From the NCBI RefSeq assembly GCF_000019165.1, contig NC_010337.2:1355001-1419000 (forward strand): 64,000 bases of DNA, in the 5' to 3' direction. Below, one piece after another: positions 31,035-42,281 of the stretch. Within the stretch, counting starts at the first letter, position 1, and every line of letters begins with the position of its first letter. A program made the translations under genes and the position numbers. The DNA is from Heliomicrobium modesticaldum Ice1. Lineage in GTDB: Bacteria > Bacillota > Desulfitobacteriia > Heliobacteriales > Heliobacteriaceae. A model generated the notes under the pieces. That model ran no database searches. It had not been told where the DNA came from and was given only the letters and a program-made list of their open reading frames with translations.

Positions 31035-31057
31035 ACCACCCGGTACGGGTGGTTTTG
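31035..31057 (+). promoter_or_regulatory. hairpin with T-run in the rpmG leader
   Basis: ACCACCC and GGGTGGT form a perfect seven-base-pair stem with loop GGTAC, followed by TTTTGT, within 30 nt of the predicted transcription start and 26 nt before the rpmG start. It looks like an attenuator or very early terminator; it might instead be a remnant of the preceding region. Confidence 0.5.
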
Positions 31058-31082
31058 TCAATGCAACGGGGGAGGTGTCGCA

Positions 31083-31232
31083 ATGCGTGTCGGTGTTGCC
31101 CTGGCCTGCACGGAGTGCAAGCGCCGGAATTACATGACGAATAAGAACAAGAAGAACGATCCGGATCGTATCGAGTTGAAGAAGTACTGCAAGTGGTGCA
31201 AGACCCAAACGGTCCATAAGGAGACCAAGTAG
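31083..31232 (+). CDS. rpmG: 50S ribosomal protein L33
   Basis: A 49-residue ribosomal protein starting [17 protein letters not shown]. The two Cys pairs CTEC and CKWC make the zinc-binding form of L33. GGGGGAGGTG lies six bases before the ATG. It heads the operon with secE and nusG. Confidence 0.96.
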   Translation: MRVGVALACTECKRRNYMTNKNKKNDPDRIELKKYCKWCKTQTVHKETK

Positions 31233-31331
31233 GTCTGCGCTCACTGACAGTGCCGTCGCCACCCCTAATCTGCCGGACGTGGATAGCGCCATAGCTTGCG
31301 GCGAATCGGTGTTTGAGGAAGGGAAGTTCCA

Positions 31332-31649
31332 GTGGGCGAGATAAAAGAAACGGATAAACCTGAAAAGGTCGAGAAAACAGAAAAAGCGGCCAAGGCAACC
31401 CCGGTCAAGGACGCTGCCAAAAAAGGGGAGCCGGCAAAAAAACCTGCTGTTGCGCGTTCTTCAACGTTGGAGCGCTCCCAGAACTTCGCCCGCGGCGTAG
31501 CCAGCGAGATGAAGAAGGTTCATTGGCCGACCCGTCAGGAAGTGATCACCTACACCGGCGTCGTCCTCACCGCCGTCGTCTTCGTGGCGGCGCTGATTTT
31601 CGTCGTCGATGAGGCATTAAGTCTCACGCTGAAAGCGCTGATCAAATGA
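31332..31649 (+). CDS. secE: preprotein translocase subunit SecE
   Basis: A 105-residue single-span subunit of the SecYEG channel. A long Lys/Glu/Ala-rich N-terminus (residues 1-45) is followed by the amphipathic helix (ASEMKKVHWPTRQEVITYT) and one membrane helix (VVLTAVVFVAALIFVVDEAL). The GTG start is used. Its stop overlaps the nusG ATG (ATGA). The charged extension is longer than in most Firmicutes, where SecE is about 60 residues. Confidence 0.93.
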   Translation: MGEIKETDKPEKVEKTEKAAKATPVKDAAKKGEPAKKPAVARSSTLERSQNFARGVASEMKKVHWPTRQEVITYTGVVLTAVVFVAALIFVVDEALSLTLKALIK

Positions 31650-32176
31650 CCATGGAAAAACTGTGGTATGTGATCCATACTTACTCCGGCTATGAGAACA
31701 AGGTGAAGGCCAACCTGGAGCGCCGCGTCGAATCGATGAACATGGAGGACAAGATCTTTCGGATCCTCGTTCCCATGGAAGACGAAGTCGAGATCAAAAA
31801 CGGCAAGCGCAAGGTGACCAAACGCAAGGTCTTCCCCGGTTATGTCATCGTCGAGATGATCATGACCGACGACTCCTGGTATGTGGTGCGCAACACGCCG
31901 GGAGTAACCGGTTTTGTGGGTCCGGGAACAAAACCGATTCCCTTGCAGCCCAGCGAAGTGGCGCATATCCTGAAATCGATGGGCTATGATGAGGCGCGGA
32001 CCCGCCATGACTTTGCGCTCAAGGAGAACGTGCGGGTGATCTCCGGGCCTTTTCAGGATTTTGTTGGCACCATCGAAGACATTCAGCCGGAAAAAGGCAA
32101 GCTGAAGGTGCTCGTCTCCATGTTTGGCAGGGAGACGCCCGTCGAGCTTGATTTTTCACAAGTAGAAAAAGTGTAA
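31646..32176 (+). CDS. nusG: transcription antitermination/pausing factor NusG
   Basis: A 176-residue factor that binds RNA polymerase and modulates pausing and Rho action. The N-terminal NGN domain (WYVIHTYSGYENKVKANLERR) and the C-terminal KOW domain (ENVRVISGPFQDFVGTIEDIQPEKGKLKVLV) are complete. ATG at 31646 overlaps the secE stop; a second ATG at 31652 is also possible. It is followed by rplK. Confidence 0.96.
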   Translation: MTMEKLWYVIHTYSGYENKVKANLERRVESMNMEDKIFRILVPMEDEVEIKNGKRKVTKRKVFPGYVIVEMIMTDDSWYVVRNTPGVTGFVGPGTKPIPLQPSEVAHILKSMGYDEARTRHDFALKENVRVISGPFQDFVGTIEDIQPEKGKLKVLVSMFGRETPVELDFSQVEKV

Positions 32177-32216
32177 ACCGGAGTGATAGACCAAAAGAAG
32201 GAGGTGGCACCAACCA

Positions 32217-32639
32217 ATGGCAAAAAAAGTAGTCGCAGTCGTCAAACTGCAATGCCCAGCCGGCAAAGCGAACCCCGCCCCCCCGGTCGGTCCTGCCTTG
32301 GGCCAACACGGGGTTAACATTATGGCCTTTTGCAAGCAGTACAACGAAGCTACCGCAGCCCAAGCCGGTCTGATCATCCCGGTGGAGATCACGGTATATG
32401 AAGACCGTTCTTTCACCTTCGTGACCAAGACGCCTCCGGCCGCTGTTCTGCTGAAAAAAGCAGCCGGTATCGAAACGGCCTCCGGCACGCCTAACAAGAA
32501 AAAAGTCGGCAAGGTTTCTCGCGCCAAAGTGCAGGAAATCGCCGAGATGAAGATGAAAGACCTCAACGCGGCCAGCATCGAGGCGGCCATGCGCATGATC
32601 GAGGGCACCGCCCGCAGCATGGGCATTGAGATCGTCTGA
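32217..32639 (+). CDS. rplK: 50S ribosomal protein L11
   Basis: A 140-residue protein of the ribosomal GTPase centre, starting [35 protein letters not shown]. The proline-rich N-terminal hinge and the C-terminal rRNA-binding domain are complete. AAGGAGGTG precedes the ATG. It is co-transcribed with rplA. Confidence 0.97.
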   Translation: MAKKVVAVVKLQCPAGKANPAPPVGPALGQHGVNIMAFCKQYNEATAAQAGLIIPVEITVYEDRSFTFVTKTPPAAVLLKKAAGIETASGTPNKKKVGKVSRAKVQEIAEMKMKDLNAASIEAAMRMIEGTARSMGIEIV

Positions 32640-32656
32640 TCTGGAGCGCGTTGACC

Positions 32657-32687
32657 AGTGGGAGGGTGTAAGCCCGCCAATACCACG
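32657..32687 (+). promoter_or_regulatory. candidate L1-binding mRNA site
   Basis: GTGGGAGGG (32658-32666), GCCCGCC and ACCAC (32682-32686) can form a stem with an asymmetric loop next to the rplA ribosome-binding site. The layout resembles the L1 target that mimics its 23S rRNA site, so L1 would shut off its own translation. Confidence 0.5.
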
Positions 32688-32700
32688 AGGAGGATAAGAC

Positions 32701-33411
32701 ATGCCGAAACACGGGAAAAAGTATCTGGAACAGGCCAAGCTGGTCGACCGGGATCAGGTCCTGGAAGCCCGAGAGGCCATGGATATGGTCAAGAAGCTGG
32801 CTACCGCTAAGTTCGATGAGACAGTGGAAGTCGCCTTTCGGCTCGGCGTCGATCCGCGCCATGCCGACCAGATGATCCGGGGTGCTGTCGTTCTGCCCCA
32901 TGGCACCGGCAAATCCCGGAAAGTGGCCGTCTTCGCCAAAGGCGATAAGGCCAAGGAAGCCGAAGCTGCCGGCGCTGATGCTGTTGGCGCTGAGGATCTT
33001 GTAGAGAAGATCCAGGGCGGTTGGCTAGACTTTGACGTGGCGGTCGCCACGCCCGACGTGATGGGTCTCGTCGGTAAACTGGGTCGACTGCTCGGTCCCA
33101 AGGGCTTGATGCCCAACCCCAAGACCGGCACCGTCACCTTTGACGTGGCCCGGGCGATCCAAGAGATCAAAGCTGGTAAGATCGAATACCGCGTTGACAA
33201 GACGGGGATCATCCATGCTCCCATCGGCAAGGCCTCTTTCGATGTTCAGAAGCTGCTGGAGAACTACCAGACCCTGCTGGACACCCTGATCAAGGCGAAG
33301 CCGGCGGCGGCGAAAGGCCAGTACATCAAAAGCATCACCTTGTCGTCCACGATGAGCCCTGGCGTTCGCGTCAACCCGCTGAAGCCGCATGCCCTTCTGG
33401 TCCAACAGTGA
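32701..33411 (+). CDS. rplA: 50S ribosomal protein L1
   Basis: A 236-residue stalk protein and likely translational repressor of its own mRNA. The start is [19 protein letters not shown], and the conserved [20 protein letters not shown] segment is present. GAGGAGGA precedes the ATG. A separate promoter for rplJ begins directly after its stop. Confidence 0.97.
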   Translation: MPKHGKKYLEQAKLVDRDQVLEAREAMDMVKKLATAKFDETVEVAFRLGVDPRHADQMIRGAVVLPHGTGKSRKVAVFAKGDKAKEAEAAGADAVGAEDLVEKIQGGWLDFDVAVATPDVMGLVGKLGRLLGPKGLMPNPKTGTVTFDVARAIQEIKAGKIEYRVDKTGIIHAPIGKASFDVQKLLENYQTLLDTLIKAKPAAAKGQYIKSITLSSTMSPGVRVNPLKPHALLVQQ

Positions 33412-33419
33412 ATTCCGGC

Positions 33420-33448
33420 TTGACAACCGGAAAGCTGATGATTAGGAT
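33420..33448 (+). promoter_or_regulatory. promoter of rplJ-rplL
   Basis: TTGACA (33420-33425) and TAGGAT (33443-33448) with a 17-bp spacer lie immediately after the rplA stop codon. Confidence 0.75.
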
Positions 33449-33485
33449 AGATACAGTCTCCTGACACATGAAAATTGAAAAGACT

Positions 33486-33640
33486 CGCTGTAGACAGCAG
33501 GTGCCGCAGGGATGCGGCTTAATGGGAAAACACCTGCCGAGGTGATTGGTCAAGATAACCTGTGAAGCGGCTTTGTGCCGCCTTCATCGGGCTGCCTTAT
33601 GTTGCCAAGCCTCCGCTGTCTGCAGCGGAGGCTTTTCCGC
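33486..33640 (+). promoter_or_regulatory. ribosomal protein L10 leader with attenuator
   Basis: GCTGTAGACAGCAGGTGCCG followed by an ATGCGGC arm and AATGGGAAAACACCTGCCGAGG has the layout of the L10 leader, where the L10(L12)4 complex binds. A terminator (GCCTCCGCTG with CAGCGGAGGC, 33609-33632, then TTTT) lies downstream and before the rplJ start, which suggests control by attenuation. Confidence 0.85.
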
Positions 33641-33672
33641 TTTCTCACCGCAAAGGGGGTGAAACAACCCGC

Positions 33673-34203
33673 ATGGCCAATAAACAACAAAAAGCTGCAC
33701 AACTCGCTGAAATCAGAGAGACCATGGGCAAGGCCAAGTCTTGTGTGCTCGCCGACTTTCGGGGAATGACCGTCAAGGAAGCCACCGAACTGCGGAACGA
33801 GTTCCGTAAGGTCGGCGTGGAGTTTAAGGTCTGCAAAAACACCTTGACTCGCATCGTCGCCAACGAGCTCGGCATCCAAGGCCTGGATCCCTACCTGGAA
33901 GGCCCGACCGCGATCGCTTTCGGCATTGAAGACCCTGTCGCTCCCGCCAAAGTGTTGACCGAATTTGCCAAGACGACTAAGAACAAAAACTTTGCCATCA
34001 AAGCCGGTGTTGTCGAAGGCAAGGTCATCACTGTTGACGGCGTCAAGGCCCTGGCTGACTTGCCGTCGCGCGAAGTCCTGCTGGCCCAAGTCCTCGCTGG
34101 TATCCAAGGTCCCCTCGTCGGTCTGGTCAATGTCCTGCAAGGTCCCATCCGCAAACTGGGCTACGCCCTGGAAGACCTGCGCAAACAAAAGGAAAGCGCC
34201 TGA
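33673..34203 (+). CDS. rplJ: 50S ribosomal protein L10
   Basis: A 176-residue stalk base protein that carries L7/L12 dimers. It starts MANKQQKAAQLAEIRETM, with the LADFRGMTVKEATELRNEFR segment conserved, and ends with the helix that binds L7/L12. ATG at 33673 follows GGGGGTGA; an in-frame ATG at 33562 lies inside the leader and is not used. It is followed by rplL. Confidence 0.96.
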   Translation: MANKQQKAAQLAEIRETMGKAKSCVLADFRGMTVKEATELRNEFRKVGVEFKVCKNTLTRIVANELGIQGLDPYLEGPTAIAFGIEDPVAPAKVLTEFAKTTKNKNFAIKAGVVEGKVITVDGVKALADLPSREVLLAQVLAGIQGPLVGLVNVLQGPIRKLGYALEDLRKQKESA

Positions 34204-34307
34204 GGCCAGCCGCCTGAGCGCATAACCTGTGCTCACTTCCTTTGCGGAGGATCGGCGCAAGAGCAACCCTCAAACCATGATAATATTAAATGGAGGAATT
34301 CAATACC

Positions 34308-34685
34308 ATGAGCAAGATCAATGAAATCATCGAAGCGGTCAAAGGCTTGACCGTTCTCGAACTGGCCGAACTGGTCAAAGCCTTCGAAGAAGAATTCGGT
34401 GTCAGCGCTGCCGCTCCCGTCGCCATGGCCGCCATGCCCGTGGCCGCCGCTGCTGCCGCTCCTGCCGAAGAACAAACCGAATTCGACGTCATCCTGAAAG
34501 CCGCCGGCGACAAGAAAGTCAACGTCATCAAAGTTGTCCGCGAAATCACCGGCCTGGGCCTCAAAGAAGCGAAAGACCTCGTTGACGGCGCTCCCAAACC
34601 CGTGAAAGAGAAAGTCTCCAAAGAAGAAGCCGAGTCCATCAAGAAGAAGCTTGAAGAAAGCGGCGCTACTGTCGAAGTCAAGTAA
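34308..34685 (+). CDS. rplL: 50S ribosomal protein L7/L12
   Basis: A 125-residue stalk protein that recruits translation factors. The N-terminal dimerisation helix ([31 protein letters not shown]), Ala-rich hinge ([19 protein letters not shown]) and C-terminal domain ([34 protein letters not shown]) are all visible. TGGAGGA precedes the ATG at 34308. A strong terminator follows. Confidence 0.97.
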   Translation: MSKINEIIEAVKGLTVLELAELVKAFEEEFGVSAAAPVAMAAMPVAAAAAAPAEEQTEFDVILKAAGDKKVNVIKVVREITGLGLKEAKDLVDGAPKPVKEKVSKEEAESIKKKLEESGATVEVK

Positions 34686-34704
34686 TTTCGCTTCGGGAGC
34701 ATTT

Positions 34705-34741
34705 AAAAAAGCAGGGCGGATCCCTCCGTCCTGCTTTTTTT
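34705..34741 (+). terminator. terminator after rplL
   Basis: AGCAGGGCGGA and TCCGTCCTGCT form a stem with one wobble; A-run before and T-run after make it active in both directions. It ends rplJL ahead of the rpoB promoter. Confidence 0.92.
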
Positions 34742-34777
34742 CACTCCAGATATTTTTCTGGCAGCGGCGCACTGTCG

Positions 34778-34806
34778 TTGACAGTTTACACCTCTTATGC
34801 TAATAT
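34778..34806 (+). promoter_or_regulatory. promoter of rpoB-rpoC
   Basis: TTGACA (34778-34783) and TAATAT (34801-34806) with a 17-bp spacer, 37 bp after the rplL terminator. Confidence 0.8.
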
Positions 34807-34811
34807 TATAA

Positions 34812-35042
34812 CTTGCGATTGTGACCATGATCGGTGTCTTCGCTCCAACGAGAGTGCCTTTTGCCGAGAATAAGTTCGGTTTTGACAGGGTAGAATACCC
34901 GGATATGAGGGGGAGCCTGGGTGGACTCGCCGGGGAGGGAGTCTATTGCCGCAATCGTAGAAAAGAAACCTGGTCGTAGAGGGTAGGTGAAGACAGACCC
35001 TCGAATCGGTGTTTCTTTTGTTTTGCTATCACGATACAAGAG
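34812..35042 (+). promoter_or_regulatory. long rpoB leader with hairpins
   Basis: About 240 nt of untranslated RNA before rpoB. Three simple hairpins can be drawn: GGGTA/TACCC (34888-34900), GACTC/GAGTC (34924-34943) and GAGGGT/ACCCTC (34979-35002), the last followed by a T-rich stretch. I do not recognise a known leader family. No tRNA or ORF of note is present. Confidence 0.4.
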
Positions 35043-35051
35043 GTGAATCGG

Positions 35052-38000
35052 ATGGTATATCCTGTGCAATGTGGGCCTCGCGAGCGATGGACCTTTGCCC
35101 GCATCCAGGAAGTCATGGACATGCCCAATCTGATAGAAATCCAGCAGAACTCCTATCGCTGGTTTCTCGAAGAGGGCTTGCGCGAGATGTTCCGCGATAT
35201 CTCGCCCATCCAGGACTTCACGGGGAACCTGATCCTGGAGTTCATCGACTATGCCCTGGGCGAACCCAAATACAGCGTGGAAGAATGCAAGGAACGCGAT
35301 GTCACCTTTGCGGCCCCTTTGCGCGTCAAAGTCCGCCTGATCAACAAAGAAACGGGTGAGGTCAAAGAGCAGGAAGTCTTCATGGGCGACTTCCCGTTGA
35401 TGACGGACAAAGGCACCTTCATCATCAACGGCGCTGAACGGGTCATCGTCAGCCAGCTCGTCCGCTCGCCCGGCGTCTACTACAATGAAGCCATCGACCC
35501 ACCGAGCGGCAAAAAGCTCTTCGGCGCCACCATCATCCCCAACCGAGGCGCCTGGCTGGAATTTGAAACCGATATCAATGACAACATCTTTGTGCGCATC
35601 GACCGCACCCGCAAGCTGCCGGCGACCGTGCTCATCCGGGCCTTGGGGTATTCTAACAATGCCCAAGTGCAGGAACTCTTCGACGGCGACGAGCGGATCC
35701 GGATCACCCTGGAACGGGATAACACGGAAAACACGGAAGAAGCGCTCGTTGAGATCTATAAACGCCTCCGTCCCGGCGAGCCTCCGACAGTGGACAGCGC
35801 GCGGAGCCTGCTGGAGACCCTTTTTTTCGATCCCAAGCGATACGACTTGGCCAAAGTCGGCCGCTATAAGATCAATAAACGCCTCGGCATCAGCGTGGAA
35901 CGAGAGGTCCGCCACCTGACCAAGGATGATATCATCGCCGCCATCCGAGAACTGCTCAAGTTGATGCAGGGCGACGGACGGGCCGACGATATCGACCATC
36001 TGGGCAACCGCCGCCTCCGCTCTGTCGGTGAACTGTTGCAGAACCAGTTCCGCATCGGTCTCTCACGGATGGAACGGGTTGTCCGCGAGCGCATGACGAT
36101 CCAAGATGTGGAGGTCATCACGCCGCAGGTGCTGATCAACATCCGCCCTGTCGTGGCCGCCATCAAGGAGTTTTTCGGCTCCTCCCAGCTCTCCCAGTTC
36201 ATGGACCAGACGAACCCCCTGGCTGAGCTGACCCACAAGCGCCGCCTCTCCGCCCTCGGTCCCGGCGGTCTATCGCGGGAACGGGCCGGCTTCGAAGTGC
36301 GCGACGTTCACCACTCCCACTATGGGCGCATGTGCCCCATCGAAACGCCGGAAGGTCCTAACATCGGTCTGATCGGCTCCTTGTCCACCTTTGCGCGGAT
36401 CAACGAGTACGGCTTCATCGAAACACCCTACCGTAAGGTCGACAAGGAGCGCGGCGTCGTCACCGACCAGATCGACTACCTCACCGCCGATGAGGAAGAC
36501 AAGTATATCGTGGCCCAGGCCAACGCCCCCCTGGATGAGGAAGGGCGCTTCAAGGAAAAGCGGGTCAACGCCCGTCACGGCCATGACATCCTCGTCGTCC
36601 CCGTCGAGAAGGTCGACTATATGGACGTTTCTCCTAAACAGGTCGTCTCCATCGCCACCGCCCTGATCCCCTTCTTAGAGCATGACGACGCCAACCGCGC
36701 TCTGATGGGCGCCAACATGCAGCGTCAGGCGGTGCCTCTCTTGCGCACCGACGCCCCCTATGTGGGCACCGGGATGGAGTTCAAGGCCGCCTACGACTCG
36801 GGCGTCTGCGCCATCGCCCGCAAAGCCGGATACGTAGAGCGCGTCACCGGCGACGAGATCCTCATCCGCTGTGACGACGGCACGACAGAGCATCACAAAC
36901 TGCTCAAGTTTCTCCGTTCCAACCAGGGTACCTGCATCAATCAGAAGCCCATCTGCCACAAAGGGCAGCGCATCGAGGCCGGCCAGATCATCGCCGACGG
37001 CCCCTCGACCGATCAGGGCGAATTGGCCCTGGGCCGGAACGTCCTCGTCGCCTTCATGACCTGGGAAGGCTATAACTACGAAGACGCCATCTTGGTCAAC
37101 GAAAAGCTGGTCAAAGAGGATTACTTCACCTCTATTCATATTGAAGAATATGAATGCGACTCCCGCGACACCAAGCTGGGCCCGGAAGAGATCACCCGCG
37201 ACATCCCCAACGTAGGCGAGGAGGTCTTAAAAGACCTGGACGATCGCGGCATCATCCGCGTCGGCGCCGAGGTCCGCCCCGGTGACATCCTCGTCGGCAA
37301 GGTCACCCCCAAGGGCGAGACGGAACTGACGGCAGAAGAACGGCTCTTGCGGGCCATCTTCGGTGAAAAGGCGCGGGAAGTGCGCGACACCTCCCTGCGC
37401 GTCCCCCACGGGGAAGCCGGCAAGATCGTCGATGTGAAGGTGTTTTCACGGGAAAACGGCGACGAGCTGGCGCCTGGCGTCAACCAACTGGTGCGCGTTT
37501 ACATCGCTCAAAAGCGGAAAATCTCCGAGGGCGACAAGATGGCCGGCCGCCACGGCAACAAGGGGGTTATCTCCCGGATCATGCCGGAGGCCGACATGCC
37601 CTACCTGCCCGACGGTACGCCTGTCGAAATCGTGCTCAACCCCCTGGGTGTTCCCTCGCGGATGAACATCGGTCAGATCCTGGAGACCCACCTCGGTTGG
37701 GCTTCTAAGCACATGGATCGCGGAGTCCTCATCGAAGGGAAGCCGAGCGGTGAAAAAGGGATCCGCGTGGCCACGCCCGTCTTCGACGGCGCCACGGAGG
37801 ATGATATCTTTGAATTCCTCACTAAAGCCGGCTTGCCCAAGGCGAATGAAATAGCCTTGACGGACACCCGGACCGAGAGCCTGCGCGAGTCCATGGCCGC
37901 CGTTCCCCTTGGCAAATCGATCCTCTATGACGGCCGGACGGGTGAGCCCTTTGACAACCCGATCACCGTCGGCTATATGTACATGTTGAAACTGGCCCAC

Positions 38001-38516
38001 CTCGTTGACGACAAGATCCATGCTCGTTCGACCGGTCCCTACTCGCTTGTCACGCAGCAGCCCCTAGGTGGCAAGGCCCAGTTCGGCGGCCAGCGTTTCG
38101 GCGAGATGGAGGTCTGGGCGCTTGAGGCCTACGGGGCCGCCTACACCCTGCAGGAGATCCTCACCGTCAAGTCGGACGACGTGGTCGGTCGTGTGAAAAC
38201 ATACGAAGCGATCGTCAAGGGCGAGAACATCCCCGAACCGGGCGTGCCCGAATCCTTCAAGGTATTGATCAAGGAACTGCAGAGCTTAGGTTTGGATGTC
38301 AAAATCCTCTCGGAAGACGAACGAGAAATCGAGATCAAGGAAGTCGAGGAAGACGTGGCCGAGACAGCCAAAGAACTCGGCATCGACATTCAAGGCGAGG
38401 ATAGGTCGGAAAGGGCCGGCGAACCTGCATCGCCCGATGAGATGGACGATGAAGAGGAGATCGATTACGCCGCCGGCTTTCTGCAGGATGCCCTAGAAGA
38501 ACTGGAAGAAGACTGA
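35052..38516 (+). CDS. rpoB: RNA polymerase beta subunit
   Basis: A 1154-residue catalytic subunit. The start ATG at 35052 follows GAGGTG (GTG at 35043 is too near it). The rifampicin-pocket segment [30 protein letters not shown] is of the sensitive type. [15 protein letters not shown] and the C-terminal clamp region are complete. The end is an acidic tail ([14 protein letters not shown]...). rpoC starts 38 bp later. Confidence 0.98.
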   Translation: MVYPVQCGPRERWTFARIQEVMDMPNLIEIQQNSYRWFLEEGLREMFRDISPIQDFTGNLILEFIDYALGEPKYSVEECKERDVTFAAPLRVKVRLINKETGEVKEQEVFMGDFPLMTDKGTFIINGAERVIVSQLVRSPGVYYNEAIDPPSGKKLFGATIIPNRGAWLEFETDINDNIFVRIDRTRKLPATVLIRALGYSNNAQVQELFDGDERIRITLERDNTENTEEALVEIYKRLRPGEPPTVDSARSLLETLFFDPKRYDLAKVGRYKINKRLGISVEREVRHLTKDDIIAAIRELLKLMQGDGRADDIDHLGNRRLRSVGELLQNQFRIGLSRMERVVRERMTIQDVEVITPQVLINIRPVVAAIKEFFGSSQLSQFMDQTNPLAELTHKRRLSALGPGGLSRERAGFEVRDVHHSHYGRMCPIETPEGPNIGLIGSLSTFARINEYGFIETPYRKVDKERGVVTDQIDYLTADEEDKYIVAQANAPLDEEGRFKEKRVNARHGHDILVVPVEKVDYMDVSPKQVVSIATALIPFLEHDDANRALMGANMQRQAVPLLRTDAPYVGTGMEFKAAYDSGVCAIARKAGYVERVTGDEILIRCDDGTTEHHKLLKFLRSNQGTCINQKPICHKGQRIEAGQIIADGPSTDQGELALGRNVLVAFMTWEGYNYEDAILVNEKLVKEDYFTSIHIEEYECDSRDTKLGPEEITRDIPNVGEEVLKDLDDRGIIRVGAEVRPGDILVGKVTPKGETELTAEERLLRAIFGEKAREVRDTSLRVPHGEAGKIVDVKVFSRENGDELAPGVNQLVRVYIAQKRKISEGDKMAGRHGNKGVISRIMPEADMPYLPDGTPVEIVLNPLGVPSRMNIGQILETHLGWASKHMDRGVLIEGKPSGEKGIRVATPVFDGATEDDIFEFLTKAGLPKANEIALTDTRTESLRESMAAVPLGKSILYDGRTGEPFDNPITVGYMYMLKLAHLVDDKIHARSTGPYSLVTQQPLGGKAQFGGQRFGEMEVWALEAYGAAYTLQEILTVKSDDVVGRVKTYEAIVKGENIPEPGVPESFKVLIKELQSLGLDVKILSEDEREIEIKEVEEDVAETAKELGIDIQGEDRSERAGEPASPDEMDDEEEIDYAAGFLQDALEELEED

Positions 38517-38554
38517 ACCGCCCCAAGGTGACAACCCGGAAGGGAGAGAATCCG

Positions 38555-41500
38555 TTGCTCGATGTCAATAATTTCGACCGCATGCGCATCGGCCTGGCTT
38601 CACCGGATCTGATCCGGCAATGGTCGAGCGGGGAAGTGAAGAAGCCGGAAACCATCAACTACCGGACCCTCAAACCGGAACGGGATGGCTTGTTCTGTGA
38701 GCGGATCTTCGGCCCCACCCGCGACTGGGAGTGTCACTGCGGCAAATACAAACGGGTCCGCTACAAGGGCATCGTCTGTGACCGCTGCGGCGTCGAGGTC
38801 ACCCGCTCCAAGGTCCGTCGGGAACGCCTTGGCCATATCGAACTGGCGGCGCCGGTCTCCCACATCTGGTACTTCAAAGGCATCCCCAGCCGGATGGGCC
38901 TGTTGCTCGACATGTCGCCTCGTTCGCTGGAGAAAGTCCTCTACTTTGTCGCCTACATCGTCATCGAACAGGGCGACACGCCGCTGATGAAAAAGCAGCT
39001 CCTCACGGAGACGGAATACCGGGAACACCGGGAAAAATACGGCAACCGCTTCCGCGCCGGCATGGGCGCTGAGGCGATCAAAGAGCTGCTTGTCGAGATG
39101 GACCTGGAACAACTCTGCCGGGAATTGCGCCAGGAATTGAAAGAGGTGACGGGGCAGCGGAAGGTGCGCGCCATCCGCCGCCTGGAGGTCGTCGAAGCCT
39201 TCAAAAATTCCGGCAACCGTCCCGAATGGATGATCATGGACGTCATCCCTGTCATCCCGCCGGAACTGCGCCCCATGGTGCAACTGGACGGCGGTCGATT
39301 CGCCACCTCTGACCTGAACGATCTCTATCGGCGCGTGATCAACCGGAACAACCGTCTTAAACGGTTGCTCGATCTGGGCGCGCCTGATATCATCGTCCGC
39401 AACGAAAAGCGGATGCTGCAAGAAGCCGTCGACGCCCTCATCGACAACGGTCGCCGCGGCCGGCCCGTCACCGGACCGGGCAACCGCCCCCTCAAGTCCC
39501 TCTCAGACATGCTCAAGGGCAAACAGGGCCGCTTCCGCCAGAACCTGCTCGGAAAACGGGTCGATTACTCCGGACGTTCCGTCATCGTCGTTGGTCCCGA
39601 ACTGAAGCTGCACCAGTGCGGCCTCCCCAAGGAGATGGCGCTGGAACTGTTTAAGCCCTTTGTCATGAAAAAGCTTGTCGAAGACGGCCATGCCCACAAC
39701 ATCAAGAGCGCCAAACGGATGGTGGAACGCGTCAAAAACGAGGTCTGGGATGTCCTGGAAGATGTCATCGCCGAACACCCCGTCCTGCTCAACCGGGCGC
39801 CGACCCTGCACCGCCTCGGCATTCAGGCCTTTGAACCGGTTCTCGTCGAAGGCCGGGCGCTGCAGATCCACCCGCTCGTCTGTACGGCATACAACGCTGA
39901 CTTCGACGGCGACCAGATGGCCGTCCACGTGCCCCTCTCTGCTGAAGCCCAGGCCGAAGCGCGCAACCTGATGCTGTCGGCCCACAATATCCTCAACCCG
40001 AAGGATGGCCGACCTGTCGCCACGCCGACTCAAGACATGGTCATCGGTTCCTACTACCTGACCATCGAGCGGGAAGGCGCCAAGGGCGAAAACATGATCT
40101 TCGCCAGCCCTGATGAGGCCATCGCCGCCTATGACGCCAAGAGCGTCCACCTGCAGGCGCGGATCCGCGTTCGACCGACGGCGCGTTTGCAGGAAGCCCT
40201 TGAGTTTGCCAAAAGCGAAGCCCGCTCCTTCGATGAGCAGGGACGCCTTATGACCACGGTGGGACGGTTGATCTTCAACAGCGTCATCCCGCCCAAGGTC
40301 GGCTACGTCAATGAGGTCGTCGGCAAGAAGCAGTTAGGAAACATCGTCGCCCGCTGCTATGACAAGTTGGGGATCAGCGAGACAGCTGCCATGCTTGACG
40401 GCATAAAAAAATTGGGTTACACCTTCTCCACCCGTGCCGGCATCACCGTCGGCATCACCGACGTGGAAGTTCCTGAAGAGAAGAGACGCCTAATCGCCGA
40501 GGCCGACAGCTTTGTAGAAAAGGTTGAACAACAGTACCGCCGCGGTTTGATCACCGAAGAAGAACGTTACCAGAAGGTTATCGACATCTGGAACAAGACG
40601 ACAGACGGCGTCACCCAAGCCTTGATGCGGACACTGGACAAATTCAACCCCGTCTACATGATGGCCAACTCGGGCGCGCGCGGCAACATTCAGCAGATCC
40701 GCCAACTCGCCGGTATGCGCGGCTTGATGGCCGACCCGTCGGGCCGCATTATCGACCTGCCGATCAAAGCCAACTTCCGCGAAGGCCTCACCGTTTTGGA
40801 ATACTTCATCTCCACCCACGGCGCCCGCAAAGGCCTCGCCGATACAGCGCTGCGGACAGCCGACTCAGGGTACCTGACCCGTCGTCTCGTCGACGTATCC
40901 CAGGATGTCATTGTCCGGGAGATCGACTGTGGCACCCACGAAGGCATCCCTGTTGAAGCGATCGTCGATGGTAAGCAGGTTATTGAAAAGCTGTCCGATC
41001 GCCTGACCGGCCGTTACGCCTTGGAAGAGATCGTCGATCCCGAGACGGGCGAGAAGCTCGCTGCGTACAACGAAGAGATCCAGGCGGACGCTGCCGAGCG
41101 GATCGATCAGTTGATCAAACAGGGCAAGCTGGCCCATAACGCCGTCTACATCCGCTCCGTCTTGACCTGCCGCACCCGTTACGGCGTCTGCCGCCGTTGC
41201 TACGGTCGCAACCTGGCCACCGGCCGTTCCGTCGAGATCGGCGAGGCTGTCGGCATCATCGCCGCCCAGTCCATCGGTGAACCGGGGACGCAGTTGACGA
41301 TGCGCACCTTCCACACCGGTGGCGTCGCCGGCGACGACATCACCCAAGGTCTGCCGCGGGTTGAAGAACTGTTTGAAGCCCGTAAACCGAAAGGCCTGGC
41401 GATCATCGCCGAACAGGACGGCATCGTTCGGATCGTTGACAACAAGGGTCGCAAGGATATTGAGATCGTCACCGACGACGGCGAATCGCACCACTATGCT

Positions 41501-42097
41501 ATTCCCTATAACTCCCGCCTGAAAGTTGAAGATGGCCAGCGAGTGCAAGCCGGTACTGAACTGACTGAGGGCTCCGTCAACCCCCATGACATGTTGCGCG
41601 TCAAGGGGATCCAGGGCGTCCAGACCTACCTGTTGCGGGAGGTCCAGCGGGTCTACCGACTCCAGGGCGTTGACATCAACGACAAGCACATCGAGGTCAT
41701 GGTCCGGCAGATGATGCGCAAGGTGAAGGTCGAAGAGCCGGGTGATACGGATCTGCTTCCCGGCGGGCTCATCGACATCGCTGACTTTGAGGCCGAAAAC
41801 CTCAAAGCCATCGAGGCCGGCCTGGAACCGGCCACCGCCCGCCCGATCCTGCTGGGCATCACCAAGGCCTCGCTGGCCACCGACTCCTTCCTCTCAGCCG
41901 CCTCCTTCCAGGAAACGACGCGAGTGCTCACCGAAGCCGCCATCAAAGGCAAAGTGGACCCCTTGCTCGGTCTGAAAGAAAACGTGATCATCGGTAAGCT
42001 GATCCCGGCCGGCACTGGCATGTCGCGCTACCGCAACATTCAAGTGCTCGTCGGCGACGAAATAGACGAAGCGCGCCTGGAAGACGGCATGGCCTAA
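38555..42097 (+). CDS. rpoC: RNA polymerase beta' subunit
   Basis: An 1180-residue catalytic subunit. The TTG start at 38555 follows AAGGGAGAG and gives the canonical [17 protein letters not shown]; an upstream GTG (38528) is unlikely. The zinc-binding N-terminus ([20 protein letters not shown]), the magnesium-binding [12 protein letters not shown] and a second Cys set ([13 protein letters not shown]) are visible. The gene is co-transcribed with rpoB. Confidence 0.98.
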   Translation: MLDVNNFDRMRIGLASPDLIRQWSSGEVKKPETINYRTLKPERDGLFCERIFGPTRDWECHCGKYKRVRYKGIVCDRCGVEVTRSKVRRERLGHIELAAPVSHIWYFKGIPSRMGLLLDMSPRSLEKVLYFVAYIVIEQGDTPLMKKQLLTETEYREHREKYGNRFRAGMGAEAIKELLVEMDLEQLCRELRQELKEVTGQRKVRAIRRLEVVEAFKNSGNRPEWMIMDVIPVIPPELRPMVQLDGGRFATSDLNDLYRRVINRNNRLKRLLDLGAPDIIVRNEKRMLQEAVDALIDNGRRGRPVTGPGNRPLKSLSDMLKGKQGRFRQNLLGKRVDYSGRSVIVVGPELKLHQCGLPKEMALELFKPFVMKKLVEDGHAHNIKSAKRMVERVKNEVWDVLEDVIAEHPVLLNRAPTLHRLGIQAFEPVLVEGRALQIHPLVCTAYNADFDGDQMAVHVPLSAEAQAEARNLMLSAHNILNPKDGRPVATPTQDMVIGSYYLTIEREGAKGENMIFASPDEAIAAYDAKSVHLQARIRVRPTARLQEALEFAKSEARSFDEQGRLMTTVGRLIFNSVIPPKVGYVNEVVGKKQLGNIVARCYDKLGISETAAMLDGIKKLGYTFSTRAGITVGITDVEVPEEKRRLIAEADSFVEKVEQQYRRGLITEEERYQKVIDIWNKTTDGVTQALMRTLDKFNPVYMMANSGARGNIQQIRQLAGMRGLMADPSGRIIDLPIKANFREGLTVLEYFISTHGARKGLADTALRTADSGYLTRRLVDVSQDVIVREIDCGTHEGIPVEAIVDGKQVIEKLSDRLTGRYALEEIVDPETGEKLAAYNEEIQADAAERIDQLIKQGKLAHNAVYIRSVLTCRTRYGVCRRCYGRNLATGRSVEIGEAVGIIAAQSIGEPGTQLTMRTFHTGGVAGDDITQGLPRVEELFEARKPKGLAIIAEQDGIVRIVDNKGRKDIEIVTDDGESHHYAIPYNSRLKVEDGQRVQAGTELTEGSVNPHDMLRVKGIQGVQTYLLREVQRVYRLQGVDINDKHIEVMVRQMMRKVKVEEPGDTDLLPGGLIDIADFEAENLKAIEAGLEPATARPILLGITKASLATDSFLSAASFQETTRVLTEAAIKGKVDPLLGLKENVIIGKLIPAGTGMSRYRNIQVLVGDEIDEARLEDGMA

Positions 42098-42140
42098 GAG
42101 AGCTTGCACAAAGGGTGAAGGGAGCCGTTGCTCGATAGGT

Positions 42141-42176
42141 GATGGGCCGGAAAAAGGCGCCGCCTGACCGGCCCAT
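42141..42176 (+). terminator. hairpin after rpoC
   Basis: GATGGGCCGG and CCGGCCCATC form a perfect 10-bp stem, but no T-run follows. It may slow polymerase or protect the mRNA end before the next promoter at 42219. Confidence 0.4.
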
Positions 42177-42218
42177 CTGCCTCTATAGACAGCGATAGCG
42201 GGATGAACAGCATTTTTG

Positions 42219-42247
42219 TTGACACGCATCTTTGGAAGTGATACTAT
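42219..42247 (+). promoter_or_regulatory. promoter of the str operon
   Basis: TTGACA (42219-42224) and TACTAT (42242-42247) with a 17-bp spacer, 35 bp before the L7Ae-like gene. Confidence 0.85.
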
Positions 42248-42281
42248 AAACGAGTGTGTGATTCGTTAAAGGAGGCTTACT

